Below are positions 1-9,432 of a DNA stretch of 64,000 nt, in pieces. The notes under the pieces were generated by a model. The model was given only the letters and a program-made list of their open reading frames with translations, made no database searches and was not told the DNA's origin. Positions within the stretch are counted from its first letter, which is position 1; each line of letters opens with the position of its first letter. Both the position numbers and the translations under genes were made by a program. Source of the stretch: a bacterium (lineage in GTDB: Bacteria; Cyanobacteriota; Sericytochromatia; S15B-MN24; UBA4093); the NCBI GenBank assembly GCA_017744355.1, contig JAGIBK010000005.1:1-64000 (forward strand), read 5' to 3'.

Positions 1-53
1 GTGAGGGCGGCCGCACCGTCGGCGCTGGCGTCGTCGCCAGCATCATGGGCTAA
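1..53 (+). CDS. tuf: Elongation factor Tu, C-terminal end (partial)
   Basis: The first bases encode the last 16 residues of EF-Tu in the frame beginning at base 3 ([16 protein letters not shown], stop TAA 51-53). The [12 protein letters not shown] motif is the conserved end of EF-Tu domain 3, the GTPase that delivers aminoacyl-tRNA to the ribosome. The gene runs off the left edge. It lies 26 bases before rpsJ, the tuf-rpsJ order known from Cyanobacteria and many other bacteria, so the str and S10 clusters are probably continuous here. Confidence 0.9.
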   Translation, partial: EGGRTVGAGVVASIMG

Positions 54-79
54 GCTCTCACTGGAGATTAGAGAGAACA

Positions 80-385
<306 letters not shown>

Positions 386-398
386 TCGGTTACGGGGC

Positions 399-423
399 CA
401 CGGGCTGCCGCAAGCAGCCCGTG
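399..423 (+). promoter_or_regulatory. Perfect hairpin 1 in the rpsJ-rplC gap
   Basis: A 10-bp perfect stem (399-408 with 414-423) closes a 5-base loop CGCAA. No T-run follows, so it is not a standard intrinsic terminator. It is one of two tandem hairpins in the leader of rplC; a role in r-protein autoregulation or RNA processing is inference. Confidence 0.6.
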
Positions 424-443
424 CGGTTGGAAATCGCACGTCG

Positions 444-468
444 GATCGGGGTCGCCTAGACCCCGATC
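444..468 (+). promoter_or_regulatory. Perfect hairpin 2 in the rpsJ-rplC gap
   Basis: A second 10-bp perfect stem (444-453 with 459-468) with a 5-base loop GCCTA, 20 bases after the first hairpin and about 35 bases before the rplC Shine-Dalgarno (AAGGAG). No T-run. The matched size and spacing of the two hairpins suggest a designed leader structure. Confidence 0.6.
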
Positions 469-518
469 TCGCCGTCGAAACGAACGCTGAGCCCCTGCAC
501 ACAAGGAGTTAATCAACA

Positions 519-1157
519 ATGTCCCTAGGTATTCTTGGGAAGAAGCTGGGCATGACCCAGATCTTCGATGCCAACGGTCAGGTCATCCCCGTGACCGTCG
601 TCGAAGCGGGCCCCTGCTTCGTCACCCAGATCAAGACCACCGAGAAGGAAGGCTACAAGGCCATCCAGATCGGCTTCACCGATGCCAAGGCCAAGCACCT
701 GACCAAGGGTCAGCAGGGCCACCTCAAGAAGGCCGGCGAGGGCAAGCTCCTCCGCCACCTGAAGGAGTTCCGCCTCGACGACGTGTCCAGCTTCTCGCTG
801 GGTCAGGAGATCAAGGCCGACATCTTCACCGAGGGTCAGGTCATCGACGTGATCGGTACCTCGATCGGTAAGGGCTTCGCCGGCATGATGAAGCGGTTCC
901 ACAGCGGCCGCGGTCCCATGTCCCACGGCTCGAAGTTCCACCGTCACCCCGGCTCCATCGGCGCCGGTACCACCCCCCAGCGCGTCTACAAGGGCGTGAA
1001 GATGCCCGGCAACATGGGCAACGAGCAGGTCACCGTCCGCCACCTCAAGGTGGTCAAGGTTGACGCCGAGAAGGGTATCCTTCTCATCAAGGGCGCCATC
1101 CCCGGGGCCGAGGGCGGCCTGGTCACGGTCCGTCCCGCCGTCAAGGTCGGCCGGTAA
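519..1157 (+). CDS. rplC: 50S ribosomal protein L3
   Basis: L3, 212 residues, an early-assembly protein near the peptidyl-transferase centre. [17 protein letters not shown] at the N-terminus and the central [10 protein letters not shown]...GPMSHGS...HRHPGSIG loop are diagnostic; the glutamine-bearing [18 protein letters not shown] segment follows. ATG is preceded by AAGGAG at 503-508. Its stop overlaps the ribosome-binding site of rplD. Confidence 0.98.
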   Translation: MSLGILGKKLGMTQIFDANGQVIPVTVVEAGPCFVTQIKTTEKEGYKAIQIGFTDAKAKHLTKGQQGHLKKAGEGKLLRHLKEFRLDDVSSFSLGQEIKADIFTEGQVIDVIGTSIGKGFAGMMKRFHSGRGPMSHGSKFHRHPGSIGAGTTPQRVYKGVKMPGNMGNEQVTVRHLKVVKVDAEKGILLIKGAIPGAEGGLVTVRPAVKVGR

Positions 1158-1168
1158 AGGAGAAGACG

Positions 1169-1789
1169 ATGCCTACGCTTAAGCTGATTGATTTTTCGGG
1201 CAACGCCGCTGGCGACCGCGCCCTCTCGGATGCCGTCTTCGCCATCGAGCCCAACACCCACGTCATGCACCTGCACCTCGTTCGCCAGATGGCGAACTGG
1301 CGCGCCGGTACCCACTCGACCCTGACCCGCTCCGAGGTCTCCGGCGGTGGTAAGAAGCCCTGGAAGCAGAAGGGCACCGGCCGCGCTCGCGCCGGCTCCA
1401 GCCGCAGCCCCCTGTGGCGGCACGGTGGTGTGGTCTTCGGGCCCAAGCCCTTCAACAACTACACCAAGGCTATGCCCCGCAAGATGCGCCGCCTGGCGCT
1501 CCGCTCGGCCCTCTCGGCCAAGGTCAACGACCTGATCGGTCTGACCGAGTGGAAGCTCGAGGCCCCCAGCACCAAGACCGTCGCCTCCTTCTTGACGAAG
1601 ATCGGCGCCACGGGCAAGGTTCTCATCATCCTCGACGCCGTGAACGAGGTCGTCACCAAGTCGGCCCGCAACATCGCCGGCGTGACCGTGATTCTCGCGC
1701 AGAATCTTAATGTTAAAGATCTGCTAAACCATGATAAAATCGTGGTTACTCCCGCCGCCCTGCAGCGGATCGAAGAGGTTTTTGCATAA
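1169..1789 (+). CDS. rplD: 50S ribosomal protein L4
   Basis: L4, 206 residues, lining the exit tunnel; in other bacteria it also represses its own operon. The loop GGGKKPWKQKGTGRARAGS and RSPLWRHGGVVFGP are characteristic. The 3' end (about 1705-1760, encoding NLNVKDLLNHDKIVV) is distinctly A+T-rich compared with the rest of the gene. The stop codon directly abuts the ATG of rplW. Confidence 0.98.
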   Translation: MPTLKLIDFSGNAAGDRALSDAVFAIEPNTHVMHLHLVRQMANWRAGTHSTLTRSEVSGGGKKPWKQKGTGRARAGSSRSPLWRHGGVVFGPKPFNNYTKAMPRKMRRLALRSALSAKVNDLIGLTEWKLEAPSTKTVASFLTKIGATGKVLIILDAVNEVVTKSARNIAGVTVILAQNLNVKDLLNHDKIVVTPAALQRIEEVFA

Positions 1790-2074
1790 ATGAGCGATTT
1801 GTACACCGTTCTCAAGCGGCCGCTGGTCACTGAGAAGAGCGCCATGCTCGGCGAGCAGAACAAGTACGTGTTCGAAGTCGAGCGCAAGGCCACCAAGATC
1901 GACATCGCCCGTGCGGCTGAGCTCCTGTTCAAGGTGAAGGTCACGGACGTCACCACCAGCGCGATCAAGTCCAAGACGAAACGCGTGGGTGCGAGGATCG
2001 GTGAGACCAAGTCTAGCAAGAAGGCTGTCATCACCCTGGCCGAAGGCTCGACCATCAACATCTACGGAACCTAG
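1790..2074 (+). CDS. rplW: 50S ribosomal protein L23
   Basis: L23, 94 residues, at the tunnel exit where trigger factor and SRP dock. The start MSDLYTVLKRPLVTEKS and the KATKIDIARAAELLFKVKV segment are typical. There is no spacer from rplD and no clear Shine-Dalgarno, so translation is probably coupled to L4. Confidence 0.97.
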   Translation: MSDLYTVLKRPLVTEKSAMLGEQNKYVFEVERKATKIDIARAAELLFKVKVTDVTTSAIKSKTKRVGARIGETKSSKKAVITLAEGSTINIYGT

Positions 2075-2086
2075 TAGGAGACGTCC

Positions 2087-2914
2087 ATGCCTATCAAAAA
2101 GTTCAGACCCATGACCGCCGGCACGCGCGGGATGAGCGTCTCCGGCTTCGACGAGATCACCACCGATCGTCCCGAGAAGAGCCTGGTGCGCTACCTGACC
2201 CGCAAGGCGGGCCGCAACAACCAGGGTAAGATCACCACCCGCTTCCGCGGCGGCGGCCACAAGAAGGCCTACCGCGTGATCGACTTCAAGCGCAACAAGG
2301 ACGGCATCCCCGCCCGCGTCGCCACCATCGAGTACGATCCCAACCGCAACGCCCGCATCGCGCTGGTCGTGTACGCGGACGGCGAGAAGCGCTACATCCT
2401 GGCGCCCCTCGGCCTGACCGTCGGTCAGACCATCATGTCGGGCCCCGAGGCGGACATCCGCACCGCCAACGCTCTGCCCCTGCGCAACATCCCCCTGGGT
2501 ACCACCGTTCACAACGTGGAGCTCAAGGCGGGCAAGGGCGGCCAGATGATCCGCTCGGCCGGCGCCGGCGCCCAGATCGTGGCCAAGGAAGGCGACTACT
2601 GCACCCTGAAGCTGCCCTCGGGCGAGGTCCGCAAGGTCCACATCGAGTGCAAGGCTACCATCGGTCAGGTCGGCAACCTCGAGCACAAGAACCTCTCGAT
2701 CGGTAAGGCCGGTCGCAGCCGCTGGCTCGGCTTCAAGCCCCACAACCGCGGCGTCGTGATGAACGCGAACGACCACCCGCACGGCGGCGGTGAGGGCAAG
2801 AGCCCCATCGGCGGTAAGCCGCAGACGCCTTGGGGCAAGCCTGCGATGGGCTACAAGACCCGCCGCGGCAAGCGTCCTAGCGACAAGTTGATCGTTAAGT
2901 CGCGCAAGTCTTAA
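2087..2914 (+). CDS. rplB: 50S ribosomal protein L2
   Basis: L2, 275 residues, needed for subunit association and peptidyl transfer. The conserved RNA-binding domain ([18 protein letters not shown]) and the C-terminal loop [16 protein letters not shown], which holds the universally conserved histidine, are present. TAGGAGACG precedes ATG. Confidence 0.98.
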   Translation: MPIKKFRPMTAGTRGMSVSGFDEITTDRPEKSLVRYLTRKAGRNNQGKITTRFRGGGHKKAYRVIDFKRNKDGIPARVATIEYDPNRNARIALVVYADGEKRYILAPLGLTVGQTIMSGPEADIRTANALPLRNIPLGTTVHNVELKAGKGGQMIRSAGAGAQIVAKEGDYCTLKLPSGEVRKVHIECKATIGQVGNLEHKNLSIGKAGRSRWLGFKPHNRGVVMNANDHPHGGGEGKSPIGGKPQTPWGKPAMGYKTRRGKRPSDKLIVKSRKS

Positions 2915-2931
2915 GAAGGAGCACCCTACAA

Positions 2932-3204
2932 ATGTCTAGGTCCATCAAGAAGGGGCCCTTCGTCCAGACGGCCCTGCTCGAGAAGGTCGAAGGCCAGAAC
3001 GAGCGCAACGAGAAGCGCGTGATCAAGACCTGGTCCCGCTCCTCGACGATCCTGCCCAACATGATCGGTCACACGATCGCCGTCTACAACGGTCGTAAGC
3101 ACGTGCCCATCTACATCACCGAGAACATGATCGGGCACAAGCTGGGCGAGTTCGCCCCTACGCGCCTCTACAAGGGCCACAGCGGCTCGGAGAAGTCCCG
3201 CTAA
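2932..3204 (+). CDS. rpsS: 30S ribosomal protein S19
   Basis: S19, 90 residues, in the small-subunit head, contacting S13. [11 protein letters not shown] and the [28 protein letters not shown] region (positions about 46-75) are diagnostic. AAGGAG is located upstream of ATG. Confidence 0.98.
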   Translation: MSRSIKKGPFVQTALLEKVEGQNERNEKRVIKTWSRSSTILPNMIGHTIAVYNGRKHVPIYITENMIGHKLGEFAPTRLYKGHSGSEKSR

Positions 3205-3246
3205 CGCGGGACTCTCTCGAACCGTAAAAGGAAGAGATTAGAAGAC

Positions 3247-3579
3247 ATGGAAACCAAAGCCATTGCAAAATACGTGCACATGTCGCCCCGTAAGGCGCGA
3301 CGCGTGCTCGATCTGATCCGCGGCAAGAACTGCGTCGAAGCGATGACCATCCTCCGCTTCACCAACCTGCGCGCCGCCCAGGTGGTCTCCAAGGTGCTCG
3401 CCTCGGCCATGGCCAACGCGGAGCACAACCACCAGGTCGACCCCCGCACCCTGGTCGTCACCAAGACCTGGGCGGACGGTGGTCCGACCATGAAGCGCTT
3501 CCAGCCGCACGCCCAGGGCCGCGCCTTCCCCATCATGAAGCGCAGCAGCCACATCCACGTGGTCGTGGGCACGAAGTAG
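3247..3579 (+). CDS. rplV: 50S ribosomal protein L22
   Basis: L22, 110 residues, whose beta-hairpin reaches into the exit tunnel (macrolide site). MSPRKARRVLDLIRGK and the tip sequence GPTMKRFQPHAQGRAFPI are typical of the family. AAAAGGAAGAG lies upstream. It follows rpsS after 42 bases. Confidence 0.98.
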   Translation: METKAIAKYVHMSPRKARRVLDLIRGKNCVEAMTILRFTNLRAAQVVSKVLASAMANAEHNHQVDPRTLVVTKTWADGGPTMKRFQPHAQGRAFPIMKRSSHIHVVVGTK

Positions 3580-3591
3580 GAAGAGGAGAAC

Positions 3592-4266
3592 ATGGGACAG
3601 AAGATTCACCCCATCGGGCTTCGGCTCAACATCACGCGTCCCTGGTCGAGCCGCTGGTTCGCCACCAAGGACTACTCGAAGAACCTGCTCGAGGACCGCA
3701 AGATCCGCCTCTTCGTCAAGAAGAAGCTCTTCAACGCCGGCATCTCCAGCATCGACATCGAGCGCAAGAGCAACCAGCTCGAAGTCAACATCAGCGCTGC
3801 CAAGCCCGGCATCATCGTCGGCCGCGGCGGCCAGGGCATCGACCAGCTGCGTCGTGACGTCTCCGGCATGACCGGCAAGAAGGTCCAGATCAACATCCAG
3901 GAGATCTCGAAGATCGACGCCGACGCTCAGCTCGTCGCCGAGAACGTCGCCGCTCAGCTCGAGAAGCGCATCGCTTTCCGCCGCGCCATGAAGCAGGCGA
4001 TGATGCGCGCCATGAAGTCGGGCGCCAAGGGCATCAAGATCATGGTCGCCGGCCGTCTCGGCGGCGCCGAGATCGCCCGTACCGAGTGGGCCCGCGACGG
4101 TCGCATCCCCCTGCACACCCTGCGCGCCGACATCGACTATGGCTTCACCGAAGCCACGACCGTCTACGGCATCATCGGTGTCAAGGTTTGGATCTACCGC
4201 GGCGAGGTGCTCCCCACCCGTCCCAGCCTGACGAACAAGGAGGACTCCGCTCATGCTCATGCCTAA
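3592..4266 (+). CDS. rpsC: 30S ribosomal protein S3
   Basis: S3, 224 residues, part of the mRNA entry pore. The N-terminus [13 protein letters not shown], a KH domain with [14 protein letters not shown] (about 76-89) and the C-terminal domain with [12 protein letters not shown] are visible. The end overlaps the start of rplP by 14 bases. Confidence 0.98.
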   Translation: MGQKIHPIGLRLNITRPWSSRWFATKDYSKNLLEDRKIRLFVKKKLFNAGISSIDIERKSNQLEVNISAAKPGIIVGRGGQGIDQLRRDVSGMTGKKVQINIQEISKIDADAQLVAENVAAQLEKRIAFRRAMKQAMMRAMKSGAKGIKIMVAGRLGGAEIARTEWARDGRIPLHTLRADIDYGFTEATTVYGIIGVKVWIYRGEVLPTRPSLTNKEDSAHAHA

Positions 4267-4702
4267 GCGCACCAAGTTCCGCCGCCAGCATCGCGGTCGC
4301 ATGACCGGTCATGAAACGCGTGGCGTCGAGGTTCAGTTCGGCGAGTTCGGCCTTCAGGCCCTCGAGCCCGCCTGGATCAACTCCCGCCAGATCGAGGCCG
4401 CGCGTCGCGCCATGACCCGCTCGATCAAGCGCGGCGGTAAGGTCTGGATCCGGATTTTCCCGGACAAGCCCGTCACCGCCAAGCCCGCCGAGACCCGCAT
4501 GGGTTCGGGTAAGGGTGCGCCCGAGTACTGGGTGGCCGTCGTCAAGCCCGGCCGCGTCATGTTCGAGATCAACGGCGTGAGCGAGGAAGTTGCGCGCGAG
4601 GCCATGCGCCTTGCGGCCCACAAGCTCCCCATCAAGACCAAGTTCATCACCAAGGCCGAGGCGGCCGAAGGAGGCACTGCCCGTGTCGAAGCAGAAGTTT
4701 AG
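4253..4702 (+). CDS. rplP: 50S ribosomal protein L16
   Basis: L16, 149 residues, near the A site of the large subunit. It begins [17 protein letters not shown], the usual family start, so the ATG inside rpsC (14-base overlap, AAGGAGG upstream) is preferred over the second ATG at 4259. The motif [21 protein letters not shown] is conserved. The C-terminus is longer than the E. coli protein and overlaps rpmC by 20 bases. Confidence 0.96.
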   Translation: MLMPKRTKFRRQHRGRMTGHETRGVEVQFGEFGLQALEPAWINSRQIEAARRAMTRSIKRGGKVWIRIFPDKPVTAKPAETRMGSGKGAPEYWVAVVKPGRVMFEINGVSEEVAREAMRLAAHKLPIKTKFITKAEAAEGGTARVEAEV

Positions 4703-4898
4703 TGAGCTCGCGGCCCTGAGCCCGGCCGAACTCCAGGCCCAGCTCAAGGCGGCGAAGGAAGAGCTGTTCAACCTGCGCTTCCAGCTGGCCATCCGTCAGC
4801 TCGAGAACACCGCCAAGATCGGCGAGACCAAGACCAAGATTGCCCAGCTGCAGACCGCTTTGCGCACGCAGGAACTGGCCGCCGGAGGTACCAAGTAA
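4683..4898 (+). CDS. rpmC: 50S ribosomal protein L29
   Basis: L29, 71 residues, at the tunnel exit beside L23. I place the start at GTG 4683 because AAGGAGG lies at 4669-4675 and the family sequence begins there ([12 protein letters not shown]); an upstream ATG at 4590 would add an unrelated stretch inside rplP. The motif [17 protein letters not shown] is diagnostic. The gene overlaps rplP by 20 bases and rpsQ by one. Confidence 0.94.
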   Translation: MSKQKFSELAALSPAELQAQLKAAKEELFNLRFQLAIRQLENTAKIGETKTKIAQLQTALRTQELAAGGTK

Positions 4899-5143
4899 TG
4901 CCCCGTAGAGAGATCACCGGGAAGGTCGTTTCCGACAAGATGGACAAGACGATCGTCGTCGCCGTCGAGTCGCGTCACCCGCACCCCCGTTACGGCAAGA
5001 TCATCAAGTCGACCAACAAGTTCAAGGCCCACGACGAGGCGAACACCGCCCACACCGGCGACACCGTCCGGATCGTCGAGAGCCGTCCTCTGTCGAAGGA
5101 CAAGCGTTGGTCGCTGGTCGAAGTCGTCGACCGCGCGAAGTAG
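4898..5143 (+). CDS. rpsQ: 30S ribosomal protein S17
   Basis: S17, 81 residues, a primary 16S rRNA binder. [17 protein letters not shown] and [19 protein letters not shown] are typical. TAATG couples it to rpmC with a one-base overlap; GGAGG sits at the end of rpmC. Confidence 0.97.
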   Translation: MPRREITGKVVSDKMDKTIVVAVESRHPHPRYGKIIKSTNKFKAHDEANTAHTGDTVRIVESRPLSKDKRWSLVEVVDRAK

Positions 5144-5156
5144 GAGGGTTTAAGCG

Positions 5157-5522
5157 ATGATTCAAGTCCAAACCCGCCTGGCTGTCGCCGACAACACCGG
5201 CGCCCGCGAAGTCATGTGCATCCGCGTCCTGGGCGGCAACCGCCGCTACGCCCACGTCGGCGACATCATCGTCGCCGTCGTCAAGGACGCCACCCCGAAC
5301 ATGCCGGTCAAGAAGAGCGACGTCGTCAAGGCCGTCATCGTCCGGACCAAGCATTCGGTCGTCCGCGCGGACGGCAGCCGCATCAAGTTCGACGAGAACG
5401 CGGTCGTCATCATCAACAAGGACAACAACCCTCGCGGGACCCGCGTGTTCGGGCCCATCGCTCGTGAGCTTCGTGACAAGAACTTCATGAAGATCATCTC
5501 GCTGGCGCCCGAGGTCCTGTAG
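5157..5522 (+). CDS. rplN: 50S ribosomal protein L14
   Basis: L14, 121 residues, at the subunit interface. [19 protein letters not shown] and the C-terminal [19 protein letters not shown] match the family end to end. TAGGAGGG precedes ATG after the rpsQ stop. Confidence 0.98.
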   Translation: MIQVQTRLAVADNTGAREVMCIRVLGGNRRYAHVGDIIVAVVKDATPNMPVKKSDVVKAVIVRTKHSVVRADGSRIKFDENAVVIINKDNNPRGTRVFGPIARELRDKNFMKIISLAPEVL

Positions 5523-5542
5523 GAACGAGGAGTCGACACCAC

Positions 5543-5860
5543 ATGAACCGGATCAAGAAGGGCGATACCGTCATGGTTATCGCCGGCAAGGATAAGGGGA
5601 AGAAGGGCGAGGTCACGCTCGTCACCCCCAAGGACAACACGGCGATCGTGGCGGGCGTCAACGTGATCACCCGCCACACCCGGCCCTCGATGGCCAACCC
5701 CCAGGGGGGCCGCGTCCAGAAGGAAGCGCCGATCGACATGAGCAAGCTCATGCCCGTCGACCCCACCTCTGGCAAGCCGACCCGCGTCGGGGTCACCACG
5801 CTCGCCGACGGCAAGCGCGTCCGGGTCGCCAAGACCTCGGGCGAGCAGCTCGATAAGTAA
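5543..5860 (+). CDS. rplX: 50S ribosomal protein L24
   Basis: L24, 105 residues, an assembly initiator at the tunnel exit. The KOW motif [20 protein letters not shown] is near the N-terminus, followed by [30 protein letters not shown] precedes ATG. Confidence 0.97.
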   Translation: MNRIKKGDTVMVIAGKDKGKKGEVTLVTPKDNTAIVAGVNVITRHTRPSMANPQGGRVQKEAPIDMSKLMPVDPTSGKPTRVGVTTLADGKRVRVAKTSGEQLDK

Positions 5861-5877
5861 GTGAGGACCTGATTTCG

Positions 5878-6417
5878 ATGCGCATGTACGAGAAGTACAA
5901 GACCGAGGTTGTGCCGAGCCTCCAGAAGGATTTCGGCATTGAGAACGTCATGGCGGTCCCCCGGATCGTCAAGGTCGTGATCAACATGGGCCTCGGCGAG
6001 ACCATTCAGAACCCCAAGGCCCTCGAGAACGCCGTGGGCGATCTCACCAAGATCGCGGGCCAGAAGCCCGTCATCACCAAGGCGAAGAAGTCGATCGCGA
6101 CGTTCAAGCTCCGTCAGGGCATGAACATCGGCACCATGGTCACCCTGCGTGGCCGCCGGATGTACGAGTTCCTCGATCGCTTCATGAACCTGGCCCTGCC
6201 CCGCATCCGCGACTTCCGCGGCATCTCGGGCAAGAGCTTCGATGGCCGCGGCAACTACTCGATCGGTATCAAGGAGCAGCTGATCTTCCCTGAGATCGAG
6301 TACGATAAGGTCGATAAGATCCGCGGGATGGACATCACCATCGTCACCACCGCGAAGACCGACGAAGAGGCGCGCGCCATGCTCAAGAAGCTCGGCATGC
6401 CCTTCCGCGAGAACTAA
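5878..6417 (+). CDS. rplE: 50S ribosomal protein L5
   Basis: L5, 179 residues, binding 5S r[37 protein letters not shown] and the C-terminal [20 protein letters not shown] are diagnostic. ATG 5878 and ATG 5884 are both possible starts; GTGAGGA at 5861-5867 fits the first better. Confidence 0.97.
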   Translation: MRMYEKYKTEVVPSLQKDFGIENVMAVPRIVKVVINMGLGETIQNPKALENAVGDLTKIAGQKPVITKAKKSIATFKLRQGMNIGTMVTLRGRRMYEFLDRFMNLALPRIRDFRGISGKSFDGRGNYSIGIKEQLIFPEIEYDKVDKIRGMDITIVTTAKTDEEARAMLKKLGMPFREN

Positions 6418-6427
6418 GGAGCGAACG

Positions 6428-6730
6428 ATGGCCAAGACGTCCAAGTTGCAGAAGCACGCGCGCCAGCAGGAGCTGATCGCGAAGTTCGCCGCCAAGCGCG
6501 CCGAGCTCAAGGCGATCATGAAGAAGGCGGAGTCCCAGGAGTCCGTCGCCGAGGCCCGCGCCAAGCTCGAGAAGCTCCCGATCGATTCCAACCCGGTGCG
6601 GTTCCACAACCGTTGCCAGTTCACCGGGCGTCCCCACGGCTACTACCGGAAGTTCGGCCTGTGCCGCAACCAGCTCCGGCAGATGGCCCACGAGGGGAAG
6701 CTGCCCGGGGTCGTCAAGTCCAGCTGGTAA
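6428..6730 (+). CDS. rpsN: 30S ribosomal protein S14 (long, zinc-independent form)
   Basis: S14, 100 residues, in the small-subunit head. The length and the absence of the two CxxC pairs identify the long zinc-independent paralogue. The C-terminus [23 protein letters not shown] is the conserved family signature (positions about 61-83). In photosynthetic Cyanobacteria rpsN usually lies elsewhere in the genome. Confidence 0.97.
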   Translation: MAKTSKLQKHARQQELIAKFAAKRAELKAIMKKAESQESVAEARAKLEKLPIDSNPVRFHNRCQFTGRPHGYYRKFGLCRNQLRQMAHEGKLPGVVKSSW

Positions 6731-6754
6731 GTCCAGCCTGGATACTGTAGGCCC

Positions 6755-6811
6755 AGCCGGGCGAAGCGTTTCGCCCGGCTTCACGGGGAAGTCCAGAGGG
6801 ATACTCCCCGT
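6755..6811 (+). promoter_or_regulatory. Two hairpins in the rpsN-rpsH gap
   Basis: The 95-base gap holds a perfect 11-bp stem with a 4-base loop (6755-6765 with 6770-6780) and a 7-bp stem (6783-6789 with 6805-6811). The words AAGTCCAG and GGATACT are each repeated either side of the first hairpin. No T-run follows. A site for S8 autoregulation is attractive because rpsH is next, but the classical E. coli S8 site is near rplE, so this is inference. Confidence 0.5.
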
Positions 6812-6825
6812 TCATTGGAGGTTTC

Positions 6826-7227
6826 ATGCCAGTCACCGATCCCGTTGCGGACATGCTCACCCGCATCCGTAACGCCAACACCGCCTACCTGCCCACCACG
6901 GACATCCCGAGCTCCAAGCTCAAGCTTGAGATCGCGCGCGTCCTCAAGGAGGAAGGCTTCATTCACGGCTTCGAGGCCGTGACCGACGCCAACGATCACC
7001 CCCGCATCCGCGTCTCGCTGAAGTACGCCGCTGGCAAGCAGCGCGTCATCACGGGCATCAAGCGGATTTCCAAGCCCGGTCTGCGCGTGTATGCCGGCAA
7101 GAGCGAGCTCCCCCGCGTCCTGGGCGGCCTGGGCATTGCGATCGTCTCGACCCCCAAGGGCGTCATGACCGATAAGCAGGCCCGTCGCGACAACGTCGGC
7201 GGCGAAGTCCTCGCCTACGTTTGGTAA
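6826..7227 (+). CDS. rpsH: 30S ribosomal protein S8
   Basis: S8, 133 residues, a central-domain 16S rRNA binder and the usual spc-operon autoregulator. [18 protein letters not shown] and the C-terminal [13 protein letters not shown]...GGEVLAYVW are family signatures. TTGGAGG precedes ATG; a structured 95-base leader separates it from rpsN. Confidence 0.98.
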   Translation: MPVTDPVADMLTRIRNANTAYLPTTDIPSSKLKLEIARVLKEEGFIHGFEAVTDANDHPRIRVSLKYAAGKQRVITGIKRISKPGLRVYAGKSELPRVLGGLGIAIVSTPKGVMTDKQARRDNVGGEVLAYVW

Positions 7228-7238
7228 GGGGGAACTCA

Positions 7239-7784
7239 ATGTCGCGTATCGGTAAGCGTCCGGTTTCGATTCCGGGCAACGTCAAGGTTTCGGTCGACGG
7301 TCGCAAGGTGTCGGTCGAGGGCCCCAAGGGCAAGCTCAGCTACGATCTGCTCCCCGAGGTCTCGGTCTCGGTCGAGGACGGCGCGCTGAACGTCACCCGC
7401 GTGAATGACTCGCAGGATGCCCGGGCCCGTCACGGCCTCTCGCGCACCCTGGTGGCCAACATGGTCGAAGGCGTCAGCAACGGCTTCACCAAGAGCCTCG
7501 AGATGGTCGGCGTCGGTTACCGCGCCACCCTCGAAGGCCGCGTGCTCAACCTCGCGATCGGCTACTCGCACCCCGTGAAGATCGACCCCCCCGCCGGCAT
7601 CGAGATCGCCGTCGAGGGCGCCAACAAGATCCACGTCAAGGGCGCGGACAAGCAGCTGGTTGGCGATATCGCCGCCGAGATCCGCGCGGTGCGTCCGCCT
7701 GAACCCTACAAGGGCAAGGGCATCAAGTACGCCGGCGAGGTCGTCCGTCGCAAGGCCGGTAAGTCCGGCGGCAAGAAGAAGTAG
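7239..7784 (+). CDS. rplF: 50S ribosomal protein L6
   Basis: L6, 181 residues, near the factor-binding site. The family start [13 protein letters not shown] fixes ATG 7239 (AAGGGGG upstream); an in-frame GTG/ATG at 7221 overlaps rpsH and adds non-family residues. The C-terminal [20 protein letters not shown] is the conserved L6 signature. Confidence 0.97.
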   Translation: MSRIGKRPVSIPGNVKVSVDGRKVSVEGPKGKLSYDLLPEVSVSVEDGALNVTRVNDSQDARARHGLSRTLVANMVEGVSNGFTKSLEMVGVGYRATLEGRVLNLAIGYSHPVKIDPPAGIEIAVEGANKIHVKGADKQLVGDIAAEIRAVRPPEPYKGKGIKYAGEVVRRKAGKSGGKKK

Positions 7785-7793
7785 AGGCACGCC

Positions 7794-8162
7794 GTGATCA
7801 AGAAGAAAGTACGCAAGCACGAAATCGCCCGGCGCCACGTCCGCCTGCGCGAGCGCATCAGCGGCACCGCCGAGCGCCCTCGCCTCGCGGTCTTCCGCAG
7901 CCAGCAGCACATCTACGCCCAGGTGATCGATGACGTCGCTGGCACCACCCTGGTGTCGGCTTCGACCCTCGACGCCGAGGTGAAGAGCCAGATCGCCAAC
8001 GGCCGTACGGTCGAGGCGGCCACCGCCGTCGGCAAGGCCGTCGCCCAGCGCGCCAAGGCCAAGGGGATCGAGTCGGTCGTCTACGACCGTGGTGGGTTCC
8101 TGTATCACGGTCGCATCGCGGCGCTGGCTGAAGGCGCCCGCGAAGGCGGACTCTCGTTCTAA
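7794..8162 (+). CDS. rplR: 50S ribosomal protein L18
   Basis: L18, 122 residues, a 5S rRNA binder. [20 protein letters not shown] and [26 protein letters not shown] are conserved. It starts with GTG, preceded by a weak AGAGG. Confidence 0.97.
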   Translation: MIKKKVRKHEIARRHVRLRERISGTAERPRLAVFRSQQHIYAQVIDDVAGTTLVSASTLDAEVKSQIANGRTVEAATAVGKAVAQRAKAKGIESVVYDRGGFLYHGRIAALAEGAREGGLSF

Positions 8163-8183
8163 CGAAGCTGTTTGGAGGCAATT

Positions 8184-8747
8184 GTGGATAATAAGGAAAC
8201 GCGCGGCGGCCGGGGTCCCGGCCAGGGCCGCGGCACCCGCCCCCCTCGGGAGCGTGAGCGCGAAGAGTCCGAATGGCAGGAGAAGGTCGTCCAGATCCGC
8301 CGCGTGACCAAGGTCGTCAAGGGCGGTAAGAAGATGTCCTTCCGCGCGACCGTCGTGGTCGGCAACGGCAAGGGCCAGGTCGGCGTCGGCGTCGGCAAGG
8401 CCGCCGAAGTCATCGTGGCGATCCAGAAGGCCGTGGCGGATGCCAAGAAGAGCCTGCTGACCGTCACCATGGTCGAGACCAGCATCCCCCACGCGATCAC
8501 CGGCATCGCGGGCAGCAGCTCCGTGCTGATCAAGCCCGCCTCGAAGGGTACCGGCGTTATCGCGGGCGGTTCGGTCCGCACCGTGCTCGAGCTCGCCGGC
8601 ATCAAGGACATCCTGTCCAAGTCGCTCGGCGGCAACAGCCCCCTGAACAACGCCCGTGCCACCCTCAACGCTCTCTCGCGCCTGCACAAGGCCGAGGATG
8701 TGGCGGCGCTCCGCGGTCTGACCGTCGAGCAGCTGCTCGGCCGCTAG
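8184..8747 (+). CDS. rpsE: 30S ribosomal protein S5
   Basis: S5, 187 residues, at the mRNA entry site. I choose GTG 8184, since TTGGAGG (8172-8178) is correctly spaced for it and would be consumed by the in-frame TTG 8172. A basic, glycine-rich N-terminal tail of about 35 residues precedes the core ([16 protein letters not shown]); [21 protein letters not shown] is the second-domain signature. Confidence 0.95.
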   Translation: MDNKETRGGRGPGQGRGTRPPREREREESEWQEKVVQIRRVTKVVKGGKKMSFRATVVVGNGKGQVGVGVGKAAEVIVAIQKAVADAKKSLLTVTMVETSIPHAITGIAGSSSVLIKPASKGTGVIAGGSVRTVLELAGIKDILSKSLGGNSPLNNARATLNALSRLHKAEDVAALRGLTVEQLLGR

Positions 8748-8757
8748 GAGGCATCTC

Positions 8758-8943
8758 ATGGCTGACAACAAGATCAAGGTCCAGCTCGTCAAGAGCCCCA
8801 TCGGTTACGACAAGCGCCAGAAGGCGGTCGTCAAGGCCCTGGGTCTGGGCAAGATGAACAGCACGGTCGAGCACTTCGATAGCCCGATGATCCGGGGCAT
8901 GATCTTCAAGGTCACGCACCTGGTCAAGGTTACCGAGGTCTAG
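8758..8943 (+). CDS. rpmD: 50S ribosomal protein L30
   Basis: L30, 61 residues. [33 protein letters not shown] is the complete family motif. TAGGAGG precedes ATG. Presence of rpmD between rpsE and rplO is the ancestral arrangement; photosynthetic Cyanobacteria generally lack this gene. Confidence 0.96.
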   Translation: MADNKIKVQLVKSPIGYDKRQKAVVKALGLGKMNSTVEHFDSPMIRGMIFKVTHLVKVTEV

Positions 8944-8979
8944 CGCCCGCGGCTCAAAATCGAAGGATAAGGAGTTCCA

Positions 8980-9432
8980 ATGAACCTGTCGGATCTCAGG
9001 CCGGCTGATGGTGCCACCAAGCGCAAGAAGCGCGTTGGTCGCGGCCACGGCTCGGGCCACGGTAAGACCTCGACCCGCGGCGCCAACGGCCAGGGCCAGC
9101 GCTCGGGCGAGAGCATCAAGATCGGCTTCGAAGGCGGCCAGAAGCCCCTTTTCCGCCGCATCCCCAAGAAGCACCACTTCTCGCAGCCCCTCCGCTACAT
9201 GGCGAAGTTCGCCATCGTGAACGTCGGCGACCTCGCCAAGTTCGAGGCGGGCAGCACGGTTGACGCCCAGGCCCTGGTGGCCAAGGGCCTCATCCGCGAG
9301 GAGCTCGACGGCGTGCGCGTCCTCGGCGACGGCACCCTCTCGGTGAAGCTCACGGTCAAGGCGACCTACTTCACCCCCGGTGCCAAGGAGAAGATCGAGG
9401 CCGCCGGCGGTACCGCCGAGGTGCTCGGCTAA
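8980..9432 (+). CDS. rplO: 50S ribosomal protein L15
   Basis: L15, 150 residues, a late-assembly scaffold protein. MNLSDLRPADGATKRKKRVGRGHGSGHGKTSTRG is the classic basic N-terminus, and GFEGGQKPLFRRIPK follows. AAGGAG precedes ATG. The stop codon overlaps the secY start by one base (TAATG). Confidence 0.97.
   Translation: MNLSDLRPADGATKRKKRVGRGHGSGHGKTSTRGANGQGQRSGESIKIGFEGGQKPLFRRIPKKHHFSQPLRYMAKFAIVNVGDLAKFEAGSTVDAQALVAKGLIREELDGVRVLGDGTLSVKLTVKATYFTPGAKEKIEAAGGTAEVLG

Noticed and set aside
1724-2782. Antisense frame opposite rplD-rplW-rplB
   Set aside because: Overlaps three universally conserved ribosomal genes; low-complexity Ala/Asp/Leu composition typical of shadow frames.
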